The translations under genes were made by a program, and so were the position numbers. Positions 1 through 9,609 of a stretch of DNA of 64,000 nt are shown piece after piece. The DNA comes from Paraphoma chrysanthemicola (lineage: Eukaryota; Ascomycota; Dothideomycetes; Pleosporales; Phaeosphaeriaceae). Positions within the stretch are counted from its first letter, which is position 1. The number at the start of each line of letters is the position of its first letter. The notes beneath the pieces are model-generated. The model worked only from the letters and a program-made list of their open reading frames with translations. It was not told the origin of the DNA and made no database searches. The stretch lies in contig JAGMWG010000009.1 in NCBI GenBank assembly GCA_020744225.1, forward strand, positions 310,001 through 374,000, written 5' to 3'.

Positions 1-790
1 AGCCCGCTGCTTCCATTTCAAAACACATGACGCCTCCAAGCGCTCCGCTGATCTGATCTCTTTTCACTCCGTCCTTCATGACTTGATTTCCAGAAGCGAT
101 CGTGCCATAATGAAGTCCCACTCCTGGTCGACTGCGACCCGGCCGCCAAACCTTCGATCCGTTGGCGCATAGTTCACATGTTGGGCCTCCCACGTGCTCG
201 TAGGTTGCTTCAAACAACACGTCTGGTCCTGCAGCCTCGTGATTGAACTCTGGAAGTTGTTTGAATCTCGCAAGATGAATCTGTAATTCACTTTGTTGTC
301 GTATGTGTCGTGCACGTTGTTCCACTATCGCTGAAAGTAAGGCTGGCGGCGGCGCATTCAACCATCCAGTCCGGGTGATGTCCCCACCAGGCCCGGATTT
401 TCCAAAGTCATACTGGACTACGCCTCCGTGCTGTTGATATGGCTGGCTGACTACGACATCGCCCAGTCGAATGTCGAACTCGACACTCGGTACGCCCCCG
501 CCTATGCCAACCATGAGGCCGAACTTTATATCTGTAAACCTGCCTTTCATACGGGTCGCGACAGTGGCGGCTGAATTGGTCCCTGTGTTGCCAGCAGGAA
601 GACATGTAATAACGACATTGTGAACTCCAACTCGACCAAGACTATACAGGCTAGGATCCGGGTTTCCAGGCCATGGAATCTCCTCATGCCACTCATCTAG
701 CATTTGCTGCGCAGCGGCAAGCTCGACCGGGAGCGCGCAGATCCATCCTACCGTGTAATCACGCACTCTCAGGCGTCGTCGGCGATTCAT
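1..790 (-). CDS. N-terminal part of a fungal NLR-like protein (PNP_UDP nucleoside-phosphorylase-fold effector domain), cut by window edge
   Basis: One open frame runs from an ATG at 790 to base 1 with no stop, giving 263 residues of an unfinished protein. It starts with the family's usual opening (DYTVGWICALPVELAAA about residues 11-25) and continues with AGNTGTNSAATVA (about 66-78), a GLMVGIGGGVP glycine loop (about 92-102), RLGDVVVSQP (about 109-118), GTIASGNQVMKDG and a final CFEMEAAG. These are signature blocks of the purine/uridine phosphorylase superfamily as found at the N-terminus of fungal NACHT or NB-ARC proteins carrying ankyrin, TPR or WD repeats, which act in non-self recognition. 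The nucleotide-binding and repeat regions would lie beyond the left edge and are not seen, so a stand-alone phosphorylase-like protein cannot be excluded. No intron is needed. The start is chosen because the conserved block begins 10 codons later. Confidence 0.85.
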   Translation of the reverse strand, partial: MNRRRRLRVRDYTVGWICALPVELAAAQQMLDEWHEEIPWPGNPDPSLYSLGRVGVHNVVITCLPAGNTGTNSAATVATRMKGRFTDIKFGLMVGIGGGVPSVEFDIRLGDVVVSQPYQQHGGVVQYDFGKSGPGGDITRTGWLNAPPPALLSAIVEQRARHIRQQSELQIHLARFKQLPEFNHEAAGPDVLFEATYEHVGGPTCELCANGSKVWRPGRSRPGVGLHYGTIASGNQVMKDGVKRDQISGALGGVMCFEMEAAG

Positions 791-2051
791 GTTTGGATTG
801 TTTCGTATTACGGAGGAAAGTTGGGATGGGAATATTCGTGTTGCGACGATATGGCGCAGGCACGTTCAAACTCCAACGTCCCGCAGCAGCTGTGAGCACA
901 GCCTCAGCTCGGAGGGGTTCGCTTCGTCGCTCAGCCCACCCCACGTCTACCGCGTCAATTCGCGCGCGGCGCAAGACGACCAGAAAGCTTTGAAGTCACT
1001 TCGATGCAGGGTCCTGGGTCACTTCGCAAACTTATGATGCAAGCACAATAGCAACTCCCTCAAATTGCAATGATCACAACACAACACGATGAGCGATATG
1101 ACACCATGTGTTCATGAGACCAGTAAATGGGTCCGTCCTTATTCGTTCCTATTCGCGCATATCTAACGCTTTGTACACGACTAGACTTCTCGGCGCGTTT
1201 GCCAACATCCGCTGGTTGGCTGGCTTACCCTGCCAAACTCAGAGAGCCTCAAAGTACAACTAGCTTCAACCTGCAGCTCTTCGGCCTCTTTTCATCGCCC
1301 ATAGTCCCTGTATATCAACGCTAGGTTAGCTATGCTAGTCAGCGTGTTAGGATGCTCGTCGCCAAGCACTCTCTTTGTCGTCTGCACCACTTGCACCTGC
1401 AGCTCTTCGGCTTCCCCATTTGTCCACTAAGAACTCGTTTTATACGTCCAGCGTGTTACGGGTGTTCTCTTATTTGCTAAAGACAGTACGCGAGCGCAAA
1501 CGCGCAGGATGAAGCAACTTACCAACTGTGCCAGTCAAGTTTTCGAACATCGCGAGAAATATTTAAGCGGTAGAGATATGGATCGTGCGGCTACCTTCGG
1601 CTTGACAATCTGGTAACATTTAGACGCTCTCTACATAGTAGAGCCGGGTGCCGATGTCGCACCTAGATTCAGCTTGGCATTTGTGATTATTCCTGAAGCG
1701 TATAGAAATATGATAGATTCCCTCATGTTGCTCTGGGTTCGACCCTTCTCTGCAGAACTTTCAAGCCTCCCTTTGGCAAGCTCACCAGCAGAATTTGATC
1801 AATTGTAAGTGCACTGCCTAGTCTAAAGCAGGCTCTCCTATCCAGCTACAGAGACCTAGACATACCTCGGTGTGGTGTACGTAAAGTCCTGGATACGACA
1901 TTATTATTGCCTCCTTTCCTAACCGTTACACACCCTGTAAATTAATCATCACCAGACAAAGCTTCCATCCTCTGGACAAGTTCTTAGCAAACTATTGCTT
2001 TCAACGTCTTACAATCTTCGAAGGAACCTACATACTCAGACCTTATGTCAT
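791..2051. other. Intergenic, divergent promoters
   Basis: This lies between the divergent NLR-like and aconitase-X genes. Short open frames in it have no recognisable coding character and no splice-linked extension. Base 1995 opens the downstream frame only through a TTG, so it is treated as leader. Confidence 0.6.
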
Positions 2052-3905
2052 ATGTTTGTCAACATGCACGATGAGTCTATATCAAACACGCATTTGGAGA
2101 CTGTGTACGGTACACCACACGTTCAAGGCAATGTGTCCGGCGAATTACTAGCGTCCAATCTTGAACTCAGCTTCTGGGGCGGCGTTGACCATGTCACTGG
2201 AGAGGTGATCGATCGTTCCCACCCGCTGGTTCGGCAATGTCTGAAAGACAAGATCCTAGCTATCCCAGGTGGACGTGGATCATGCTCAGGATCAGCAACG
2301 ATACTTGAACTGATCATGAACGGCAACGGGCCGAGAGCATTGATCTTCGAGCGTGCCAATGAGATCCTTGCCGTTGGCCTCTTTGTCGCGGAAGAGGTGT
2401 TCGGTAGGAAGATACCTATGCTGATCGTAGATCCTGAAGACTTCAAGACAATACTGGGCTGGAACAAAAGGGAAATCTTTATTCGAGATCACTGCATTTC
2501 GACACAACCATTGGATACAAGCGCAAACGACCTCTACAAGGGCTTCGGCCCTGGACATGTCCAAACTCACACGCCTGAGCTTTCGGAACTTGACAAAGTC
2601 ATGCTCGAAGGTAACTGCGATGAAACTAGTGGGTACACGAAGGCTCACGAGCTGGCCATGAGGGTTATTATTCGAACAGGAACCATCATGAAAGCCCCTT
2701 CTTTGATGTCTGTATGTCAAGCACATGTAGACGGCGCTCACTTTGGGCCAGCATCCGTCTTCTTCGGCAAACGGCTTCGCGACTTGGGTGGCAAGTTCAC
2801 AGTACCCACCACTATGAACGCTATTACCGTCGACCGACAACGCTGGCGAGACTTGGGAGTCGACGCAGGCTTCGGTACAGAAAGCGATGAGTTGGCAAAA
2901 GTTTTCCTCGACATGGGTGCTCAGATGTCGTTCACATGTGCGCCTTACCAGCTTGACTCCGCACCGAAGCTCGGCGACCAAGTTGCATTTGGGGAGTCAA
3001 ATGTTGTGTGTTATTCCAACAGCGTCCTCGGAGCGAGAACAGCTAAATATCCAAACATGCTCGAAACCCTCATCGCTCTGACCGGTCGCGCTCCTCTAGC
3101 TAGCATCCACTTGGCCAAAAACAGGGTACCAGAGGTCTGTATCTCTGCACCTCCATTAAACCAAGTTCGCGAACCGTCAATTGACGACTCGTTTTGGCCG
3201 TTACTAGGCTACAAAATTGGTGCCAAAGCAGGCTCACGCATTCCTATCATCACAGGCTTCGAATCTATGAAGCGCCCACCCTCTCGAGACGCCTTGAAAG
3301 CCTTCTCGGCCGCGTTCGCAACCAGTGCTGGAGCACCTATGTTCCATATGCTCGGGGTCACACCAGAAGCCGAGCAATATGCCGGACTAGTAGAGTCTTA
3401 CGCACTGCAACCAAAGATCAGCATCACTTGGCAGAATCTGAAAGATACGTGGACAACATTTAATCGGAATTTCGATCTCAAAGTCCTTCCACGAACGGTA
3501 GATCTAGTGTCCCTTGGTAACCCTCACTTCTCGCTCCTCGAGCTCAAATCGCTCGCCCAGCTCGTCCACGGCCGTACTAAACATCCTTCCACTTCTGTAA
3601 TCGTAACGACATCGCGGGTACAGCATAGTCTTGCGACGCAAGCGGGCTACATCGCCCAGCTAGACGAGTTTGGTGTCCAGGTGCTAACGGATACGTGTTG
3701 GTGTTTCATCCGCGACCCAGTGATCAAGGAGGATGTAAGACGCATCATGACAAACTCAGGGAAGTATGCGCACTACGGGCCCGGTCTCACGGGCCGAGAG
3801 TTCTGCTTCGGAAGCTTATCGGAATGTCTCGAGACTGCTTGCACAGGTCGGTGGGAAGCAAAGGTGCCAGAATGGCTACAAGTCGAAGTACAAAACTTGC
3901 CGTAA
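2052..3905 (+). CDS. Aconitase X (AcnX) with fused swivel domain; probable cis-3-hydroxy-L-proline dehydratase
   Basis: Intronless, 617 residues. AcnX enzymes dehydrate cis-3-hydroxy-L-proline to 1-pyrroline-2-carboxylate in most fungal and bacterial examples; archaeal ones act on mevalonate 5-phosphate. The small swivel (DUF126) half comes first (about residues 25-150, with GGRGSCSGSATILELI), followed by the large (DUF521) half from about 180: LSELDKVMLEG, SVCQAHVDGAHFG, GKFTVPTTMNA, MSFTCAPYQ, and GESNVVCYSNSVLGART near 325. The fused single-chain layout is the usual one in fungi. Cysteines in the CQAHVDG and SFTCAPY blocks are candidate metal-cluster ligands (inference). The start is the first true ATG in frame; another ATG follows 12 bases on (2064), and both precede the swivel domain. 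The convergent neighbour encodes the enzyme expected to reduce the product. Family assignment is firm; the exact substrate is inferred. Confidence 0.88.
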   Translation: MFVNMHDESISNTHLETVYGTPHVQGNVSGELLASNLELSFWGGVDHVTGEVIDRSHPLVRQCLKDKILAIPGGRGSCSGSATILELIMNGNGPRALIFERANEILAVGLFVAEEVFGRKIPMLIVDPEDFKTILGWNKREIFIRDHCISTQPLDTSANDLYKGFGPGHVQTHTPELSELDKVMLEGNCDETSGYTKAHELAMRVIIRTGTIMKAPSLMSVCQAHVDGAHFGPASVFFGKRLRDLGGKFTVPTTMNAITVDRQRWRDLGVDAGFGTESDELAKVFLDMGAQMSFTCAPYQLDSAPKLGDQVAFGESNVVCYSNSVLGARTAKYPNMLETLIALTGRAPLASIHLAKNRVPEVCISAPPLNQVREPSIDDSFWPLLGYKIGAKAGSRIPIITGFESMKRPPSRDALKAFSAAFATSAGAPMFHMLGVTPEAEQYAGLVESYALQPKISITWQNLKDTWTTFNRNFDLKVLPRTVDLVSLGNPHFSLLELKSLAQLVHGRTKHPSTSVIVTTSRVQHSLATQAGYIAQLDEFGVQVLTDTCWCFIRDPVIKEDVRRIMTNSGKYAHYGPGLTGREFCFGSLSECLETACTGRWEAKVPEWLQVEVQNLP

Positions 3906-4550
3906 CGACCAATATCCATCACCAGAGCTACATGGCCATATCGAATCAAATCCCATTCCAACTCCCTTGACTGTTAATACGATCACTTCCACTGAGCTGG
4001 GATGAAGGTCGCAGTGACACCTCGCGTGACAGCGATGCGGTTCTCTTTCACGAATCGTGGCGGCGGCAGTGCGCAACTCTACTCCAGTGGCCCCGCCAAC
4101 CACCCCGACGGCAGCGTAACTTTAGCGCACCTCCTCTTGCATGAGTGTATGTGGAAAGTCATCATTGGAAGCGGCTGGACAGCGTCCGATACCTCCGCGC
4201 AGCACACACAAATGCAGAATACGATCAGCGCGTCGATAGAGCCGCTGAAAGTGCTCACATAAGGTGGCGGATGCTATCTCAACGAGGTTAACTGTATGTA
4301 GGAGAGTTGGCAGTAGACGTTCTTTAGGAGTAACTAGAACCGGTAGTTGGAGGTGAAGAAGTGGTATGATCCAATGGGGCTGTTTCAATGCTGGACATGC
4401 AGTGGCTGGACAGATGTGCAGGATCCGATGTGTAGCGGCTATGGGCAGAGTGGGAGGCAACCGATGGCTAGTATTCCATTGGGCCCTGTTGTTTGAAATC
4501 GGTTGTGGTGCATAGTCAATATCTACCCAGAATTGTGTCCTATTTCAGAC
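3906..4550. other. Intergenic, between convergent 3' ends
   Basis: Shared 3' flank of the hydroxyproline pair. A plus-strand open frame of 86 codons (4002-4262) has no family resemblance and is taken as chance. Confidence 0.5.
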
Positions 4551-5639
4551 CTAGAAATCGTCCAAGTGCACACCCCTACCCTTCTCTTCCGCCAGCTCGA
4601 GCAACTTGCTCCCGATCGCTATATCCATGATACCCATACCCACACTCTTGTAAACGACAAACCCATCCTCAAGCCATTTCTCCAACCCTTCTGGCTTCTC
4701 ACCCTGCCTTAACTCTTGGATTTTACCCACCTCTAACATCCCATTCTTCTTAATTCCTGCCTTATCCAACTCTCCTGCCTCCGCCAAACAACCTTCCGCG
4801 CTATCAACAGCGACCTTGCCATGCCAGACTTGCTCCTTGAACAAGCCCTCAGGATCCGCAATACTTCTCAGTAGCTCGGGGTCAATTTCCTGCATATCTA
4901 GTCTATAGCTTCCAATCGCAGCAATATATCTTGTCTTCCGCCTCGCTTTCTCGCTCATCAACCACGCCGCAGGAAACATCGGTTCTGAGCTCGGCACGCC
5001 GCAGAAAATCACATCCGCGCCAACCACTGCGTCCTCAAGGCTCTCGCCTTCCTCGTGGATCTTCAGCGAAACATGCTCCGGCACACCCGTTTCCCTCAAG
5101 CTCGCAACAAGTTCCTCTGCCCTCGCACGACTCCGGTTCACTATTGTGATGTTCTCGATCTCATCACCGCGAAGAAGCAGCGCGAGTCGAATGTGCCACC
5201 TCGCCTGCGCGCCTGCACCAGAAACCAGGATCATGCGAGTCTGCTTTCTCAGTCTGTACAGCAGGATACTCCCCAACGCTGTCCTGAACGCCGTAATCTC
5301 TGCTGCATTCAGCACGCCGACCGCCTTCCCTTCTGCATCACAAATTGTCAGGGTAGCCTGGAGTCCTGGTTTTGGTTTCTCGTTTGGCCCTGGGGCATTG
5401 GCGGGCGATATGCCGACGATTTTGACGCCGATGTGGGCGGGTGTTGTGGCAGACATGAAGAGACTGCTCTGTTGCCCACGCTTGACTACCGAGCGTTCGG
5501 GCTGGTATTGGGACTCGTGGTGGCAGGAATATTGGTGCAATGATTTCAAGAAGTCATCTGCTATTTTGGAAACGTCATCGCGACTTAGCGATGAAAGGAT
5601 GGATTTAACGTCGTTATCGGATAAGATAGTAAATGTCAT
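4551..5639 (-). CDS. Ornithine cyclodeaminase/mu-crystallin family; probable 1-pyrroline-2-carboxylate (ketimine) reductase
   Basis: Intronless, 362 residues, from the first true ATG (MTFTILSDNDV); the frame extends 8 codons upstream only to a GTG. Family hallmarks: the KIVGISPAN substrate region (about 76-84), GLQATLTICDAEGKAVG and AEITAFRTA (about 95-125), a Rossmann loop VSGAGAQARWHIR (about 139-151), NRSRARAEEL, DVIFCGVPSSEP and AIGSYRLDMQEID. Members reduce cyclic ketimines with NAD(P)H, deaminate ornithine to proline, or act as alanine dehydrogenases. The bacterial LhpI-type enzyme of this family turns 1-pyrroline-2-carboxylate into L-proline, the step after AcnX. The AcnX gene ends 645 bp away in convergent orientation, so ketimine reductase is the best functional guess. 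True ornithine cyclodeaminase remains possible from sequence alone. Confidence 0.85.
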   Translation of the reverse strand: MTFTILSDNDVKSILSSLSRDDVSKIADDFLKSLHQYSCHHESQYQPERSVVKRGQQSSLFMSATTPAHIGVKIVGISPANAPGPNEKPKPGLQATLTICDAEGKAVGVLNAAEITAFRTALGSILLYRLRKQTRMILVSGAGAQARWHIRLALLLRGDEIENITIVNRSRARAEELVASLRETGVPEHVSLKIHEEGESLEDAVVGADVIFCGVPSSEPMFPAAWLMSEKARRKTRYIAAIGSYRLDMQEIDPELLRSIADPEGLFKEQVWHGKVAVDSAEGCLAEAGELDKAGIKKNGMLEVGKIQELRQGEKPEGLEKWLEDGFVVYKSVGMGIMDIAIGSKLLELAEEKGRGVHLDDF

Positions 5640-6115
5640 CTTGGGCGATAAAGTAGTTCGCACAGAATTGTGTAGTCTCTCTTGATTCTTGTGTGGGATC
5701 TGTTGATGGAAAGATATAATCTATAGTCAGTTATTTGCTGCTTCGTGCTATGGTCGCTGTTCTGGGCCGATGCCGATATCGGCGGTGGATGCGAGTCCTT
5801 TCAAAGCCGCATTTATGCGAGGATCGAATGATCTGTAGAACGTGTAGGATAAGTACATCGAATATGCAGGGCACATGCTAGGTTGGACTACTCGCGCGAA
5901 TGAAGCGCAAGTTAGACTTTGGCGAAAAATTTCTTGCGGAAGCTTTACCATTCTCTATCTAGCCCAAGACCCACTCCCTGTCTATCCGCGAAGTCTTCCA
6001 ATTTTCATTTCGAATTGCGCGTCCAGGGCTCTTCGTTAGTTCCTTCTCTCAATTCTTACCAGGATATATTATTTCTAAATTCTCTGTCTTCCATCAATCA
6101 CTTGAAAACACATCC
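5640..6115. other. Intergenic, reductase promoter and tRNA 5' flank
   Basis: No supported gene. Short open frames here lack any family signature. Confidence 0.5.
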
Positions 6116-6202
6116 GCATCGGTGGTTTAGTGGTAAAATTAGCCGTTGCCATCTGTCTCAGATCAATTCGGCTAGCCCCGGGTTCGATTCCCGGCCGATG
6201 CA
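6116..6202 (+). tRNA. tRNA-Gly (anticodon GCC) with a 16-nt intron
   Basis: A complete cloverleaf: acceptor stem GCATCGG pairing with CCGATGC plus discriminator A; D arm with GGTTTAGTGGTA; anticodon stem AGCCG/CGGCT around the loop; T arm CCGGG-TTCGATT-CCCGG. The anticodon GCC is at 6148-6150. A 16-nt insert (6152-6167) begins one base after the anticodon, the canonical place for a nuclear tRNA intron, leaving a 71-nt mature body. CCA is not encoded, as expected for a eukaryote. The A box (GGTTTAGTGG region) and B box (GGTTCGATTCC) are intact internal promoters. Confidence 0.95.
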
Positions 6203-6210
6203 AGCATTTC

Positions 6211-6215
6211 TTTTT
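6211..6215 (+). terminator. RNA polymerase III T-run terminator
   Basis: Five consecutive T residues begin 8 bases after the tRNA-Gly discriminator base, the usual Pol III stop signal. Confidence 0.75.
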
Positions 6216-6793
6216 GCTGTTTTGTTGTCCTGGTCGTGGTGGTGGTTATGTGCGGGATGGTGCAGTGCTCAAGCGAGGACAGGGGAGATATTGCTGAAGC
6301 ACATTTTTATTTTCTGGGATAGAAAGTAGAAACAGTAGATACGATGGATGATATCCTTTCTACTCTCAAGTCGTCGTTTTGATCTATATCGTTGTGCTTC
6401 TAGCCGTTGATGATGGTTGATGGTGCACGTGCGCGCACCGCCACGCCTGCGCCACGCGCCTGCCATGCGATTTCGAGTCCCGCCATCTCTATTTGGCACG
6501 TACGCGCCGACAACATGGCGACGTCTGCCTAGTCGTATTGGTTTTGCAGGGCGCTCCGCCTCTTGATCTCCTACACTCTGCTTGCGCGTGCCAACAGACT
6601 CGGTCGAGTCGCGCAGTGAATTCTGATAGAGAGCCACTCGCTTCACCGCTAGAATGAGGCTGTGAAGCCTGTGCACCACCGTTCACGTTTAGAGCCTACA
6701 TATCACTCTATGGGCCTGGGCTACTCTATCTTTGAACTCTGCTAACTCTCACGCTCAACTTCTCCTCCTAGCGATCTCAATCTCATTCTGAAT
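6216..6793. other. Intergenic, no gene seen
   Basis: Holds the promoter of the T5orf172-like gene. Overlapping minus-strand frames near 6270-6690 show no protein-family resemblance. Confidence 0.5.
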
Positions 6794-8344
6794 ATGGCCT
6801 TTACTGGCCGAACACCGGAATCTCTAATTCCACGGTCTGACTCAAGGAATCCGGCGACAACATGTAAAGGCATCACCAAATCCGGACGTCCTTGCAGACG
6901 CCCGATTGATGCAAAGGCATCACAAGATGAAGGTGTCTTGGCTGTTGTGTCGGTCATCAGCGACGAAGATGATGAAGAGATTGGTGCTGCTGCATATTTT
7001 TGCTGGCAGCACAAAGACCAAGCTGAGCAGCTGGCAGCGCAACAGTCGAGCGGCACACAACTTTATCCACTAAAAGAGCGAAACAGTATCGATACGTTGG
7101 TTGAAAGACTTGGTGTGCTTGAAGTCGATGAACCTACAAAGGAACCACGCCGCAAGAGAAGGGAAAGCAGGACGAACGACCCAACTTCTGGACCTCGACC
7201 ACCCAGACGGATCAACCGGCCACCTACATGGGACAATGTTGAGGGCCCGCTCATATCCATCCCAGGTGATGTTATGGCCGCGGAGAAGCGTCGGACCCGT
7301 CCTCCGAAGCCAGCACCGCAGCAGAAGAAGCCGAGCTTTTGGGCATCGCTCTGCTGCGGTTCTGCCGATGATGACCATGTTGAAGTCATCCGGCACAAGA
7401 AACGGACAAGCCACGCTCCTGTCGTTGCACCACACGAGCCGGAAACGCAAATGCAACAGATATCGCAAGCTCCACCCCGACTTCACCAGGGCCAATCGAG
7501 GCGCTCGAGTGCGACACATCCACGACCATCATCTACTCCACAAACAAGTGCTGTACCCCCTCGCAAACCCCTTGGGGAGAAGACAGCCAGACCACTCAAC
7601 AAGACCAATCGAGCAGACTCCGAAACCGCAATCTTGCTCCGCTACATACCCAAAACCCTCTCACCACAACTGACTTCCACACTCCTCGCCGAACTCTCCA
7701 AACCCATCTCACCGCACGACGATGAGGGCTACATCTACATCTTCTGGCTCACCCCCGACGCTCTCGGACCCGCACCTTCATCCGCAGCATCAACGCTCCT
7801 CACGCCTCCCTCGCGCCCAGACCACAGTCGCCGCACTTCCGACATGCTGCGCCAATACTCCGTCAAAAGTTCACAGCGCCCACGACGAACTTCGGGCGTA
7901 TCCAATGACGCCGCGGTAAAAGACGGAGGGAAGGATACCATCTTCCTTAAAATCGGGCGCGCATCCAACGTCCACCGCCGCATGAACGAATGGACCCGCC
8001 AATGCGGATACAATCTAAGTCTCGTGCGGTACTATCCATACGTCCCGTCAAATACTCCCACGTCCACGCCCTCGCCACAACCCTCGCCCGGCCAGTCGCG
8101 CCGACCCAGCTACCAAGGCCGCGTGTCTGACGGTGGTTCCGGGGTGCGCAAAGTCCCGCACGCGCATCGCGTGGAGCGGTTGATTCATTTAGAATTGGGC
8201 GAGAAGCGGGTGATGAAGAGTTGCGAGGCGTGTGGGAAGACGCACAAGGAGTGGTTTGAGGTGGAGGCGAGTAAGGATGGGGTTAGGGGCGTGGATGAGG
8301 TTGTTAAGAGGTGGGTTGAGTGGGCGGAGAGGGCGAATGAGTAG
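6794..8344 (+). CDS. T5orf172 (DUF1766, GIY-YIG-like) domain protein
   Basis: Intronless, 516 residues. The N-terminal 70 residues hold a Cys-rich patch (CKGITKSGRPC, then YFCWQHKDQ) typical of this fungal family. A long basic Ser/Pro-rich linker follows. The conserved part starts near residue 280: GYIYIFWL is the GIY-like strand, IFLKIGRASNVHRRMNEW the K-I-G strand plus arginine helix, then a Pro/Ser-rich insert and a final Cys pair block (HRVERLIHLEL, CEACGKTHKEWFEV). The fold is related to GIY-YIG nucleases, and S. pombe mug113 belongs to the family. Whether the fungal proteins cut DNA is not known, and the canonical YIG tyrosine is a Lys-Ile-Gly strand here. The insert between the core and the Cys pair is low-complexity. 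Confidence 0.85.
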   Translation: MAFTGRTPESLIPRSDSRNPATTCKGITKSGRPCRRPIDAKASQDEGVLAVVSVISDEDDEEIGAAAYFCWQHKDQAEQLAAQQSSGTQLYPLKERNSIDTLVERLGVLEVDEPTKEPRRKRRESRTNDPTSGPRPPRRINRPPTWDNVEGPLISIPGDVMAAEKRRTRPPKPAPQQKKPSFWASLCCGSADDDHVEVIRHKKRTSHAPVVAPHEPETQMQQISQAPPRLHQGQSRRSSATHPRPSSTPQTSAVPPRKPLGEKTARPLNKTNRADSETAILLRYIPKTLSPQLTSTLLAELSKPISPHDDEGYIYIFWLTPDALGPAPSSAASTLLTPPSRPDHSRRTSDMLRQYSVKSSQRPRRTSGVSNDAAVKDGGKDTIFLKIGRASNVHRRMNEWTRQCGYNLSLVRYYPYVPSNTPTSTPSPQPSPGQSRRPSYQGRVSDGGSGVRKVPHAHRVERLIHLELGEKRVMKSCEACGKTHKEWFEVEASKDGVRGVDEVVKRWVEWAERANE

Positions 8345-8868
8345 AGTAGGCGATTGAATTGCGAACTATGTATGGAATGCTCGGAGATATTCGGGACGTT
8401 ATAAGGATATGGGAACGGTAGGGGATGAAGGGTTGCATTCGTAACACGAAGCGGGTACACAGAAACCTGCCGTAATGAAATGATCAATATCACACCAGCA
8501 TAACGCAGGATTTGTTGCAAATTCATGATTTCATTGGGAAATTGGGGTATCTTGGGTAGCTACTTCAATCATGCAGAAGAGACTGACGCGTGAATGGGAA
8601 CCTGGCCGCAAACAGCGGAGCATCGTCATCAGGGGGTTGCTCGACTGGGCGAGCACTGTACAAGGGAGCTTTTGGTGGTGATGGGGTAACAGGGGGGCGG
8701 TCTAACAGAAGGGTCGTGACAATGAAACGCAATTACTTTTCCGTCTCTTTTGGTCGCTCAGGCGACAGTCATTAGTTTCCAGTGGTGTTGTTGAAACCTC
8801 CTCTTTGTCATAACATCGTGCCGAGTGTATATACAAGCCTCCGTCACCTGTAGGTTTTAGGTTGGGGA
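8345..8868. other. Intergenic, between convergent 3' ends
   Basis: 3' flanks of the T5orf172-like gene and ATG101. No gene recognised. Confidence 0.5.
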
Positions 8869-9609
8869 TCAAAAGAGACCTATGCGGGGCCGCCAATTGT
8901 CGTTGTCGGACACGGTCTTCGGGTTGACGACGATCTGGTAGGGGAAGGGGTTCGCGTCGGTGGTGGTGATGGGAGGAATGTGGTCTTTATCGCGGTTCAC
9001 GATGGAGATGATCTTGTGCGCTGCTTTCTCGAGAGACTTTGTCATAGCACGGCGTACTTTGAGGACATCTGGTTTCAGTCAGTCTACTGATCCCGAAGTA
9101 AGGTCGGTTGGTAGTGGTACACACCAGTCTCAGTCCGTGGTTGCGCGAGCGTAACGTCCAGCGTCCACTGCTCCCAACACACGTCTTCCTCGGCCCGACC
9201 AAAGAAATAGGCCTTCTTCCGCTTCTTCTCGAAGAACTGTACTACCAGCTGTCCACGGCCCCTCTGTTGGTGCGTGCTGTCTATTGCCCTTACTAACGCT
9301 ATGGTTCGCTGTTCAATGAGCGTCTCGAGATCGACATCGTCAATGGCGGGCAGAGTGAGGTCGAGCAGATCGCGAGTCAGGGGGGATATAGAGGTGAAGT
9401 AGCGGTGAAAGAAGATTGTGTGAAGTATGGCTGTCTCCAGGGTCAGCAATGCTCAACGGGTAGCCCGGACAGAGCGGAGTAGTGGGGGTGGAGGCCCAAT
9501 ATGCTTGGAGAAGGGGCGTAGAATGCGACATACCTTTTACGACATCCTTCACGCACGCCAGGTCCGCAAAGATCTCCAGATTGTACTCTGGCCGACGTCG
9601 TGGCTCCAT
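8869..9609 (-). CDS. ATG101: Autophagy protein ATG101
   Basis: Three exons, 9534-9609, 9125-9430 and 8869-9068 (introns 103 and 56 nt; phases close exactly), give 193 residues. ATG101 is the HORMA-fold partner of Atg13 in the Atg1/ULK initiation complex of fungi that lack Atg29/Atg31. Visible signatures are YNLEIFADLACVKDVVK at the N-terminus, ILHTIFFHRYF just after the first junction, then VQFFEKKRKKAYFFG, CWEQWTLDVTLAQPRTE (the region corresponding to the WF-finger area) and the ending RPRIGLF. The first intron starts GTATGT and the second GTGTGT with a CTGAC branch site. Length is slightly shorter than the 218-residue human protein, normal for fungi. Confidence 0.93.

Noticed and set aside
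2292..2981. 229-codon frame antisense to the aconitase-X gene
   Set aside because: Fully inside a strongly recognised gene on the other strand; no family resemblance, and its length follows from codon bias of the sense gene.
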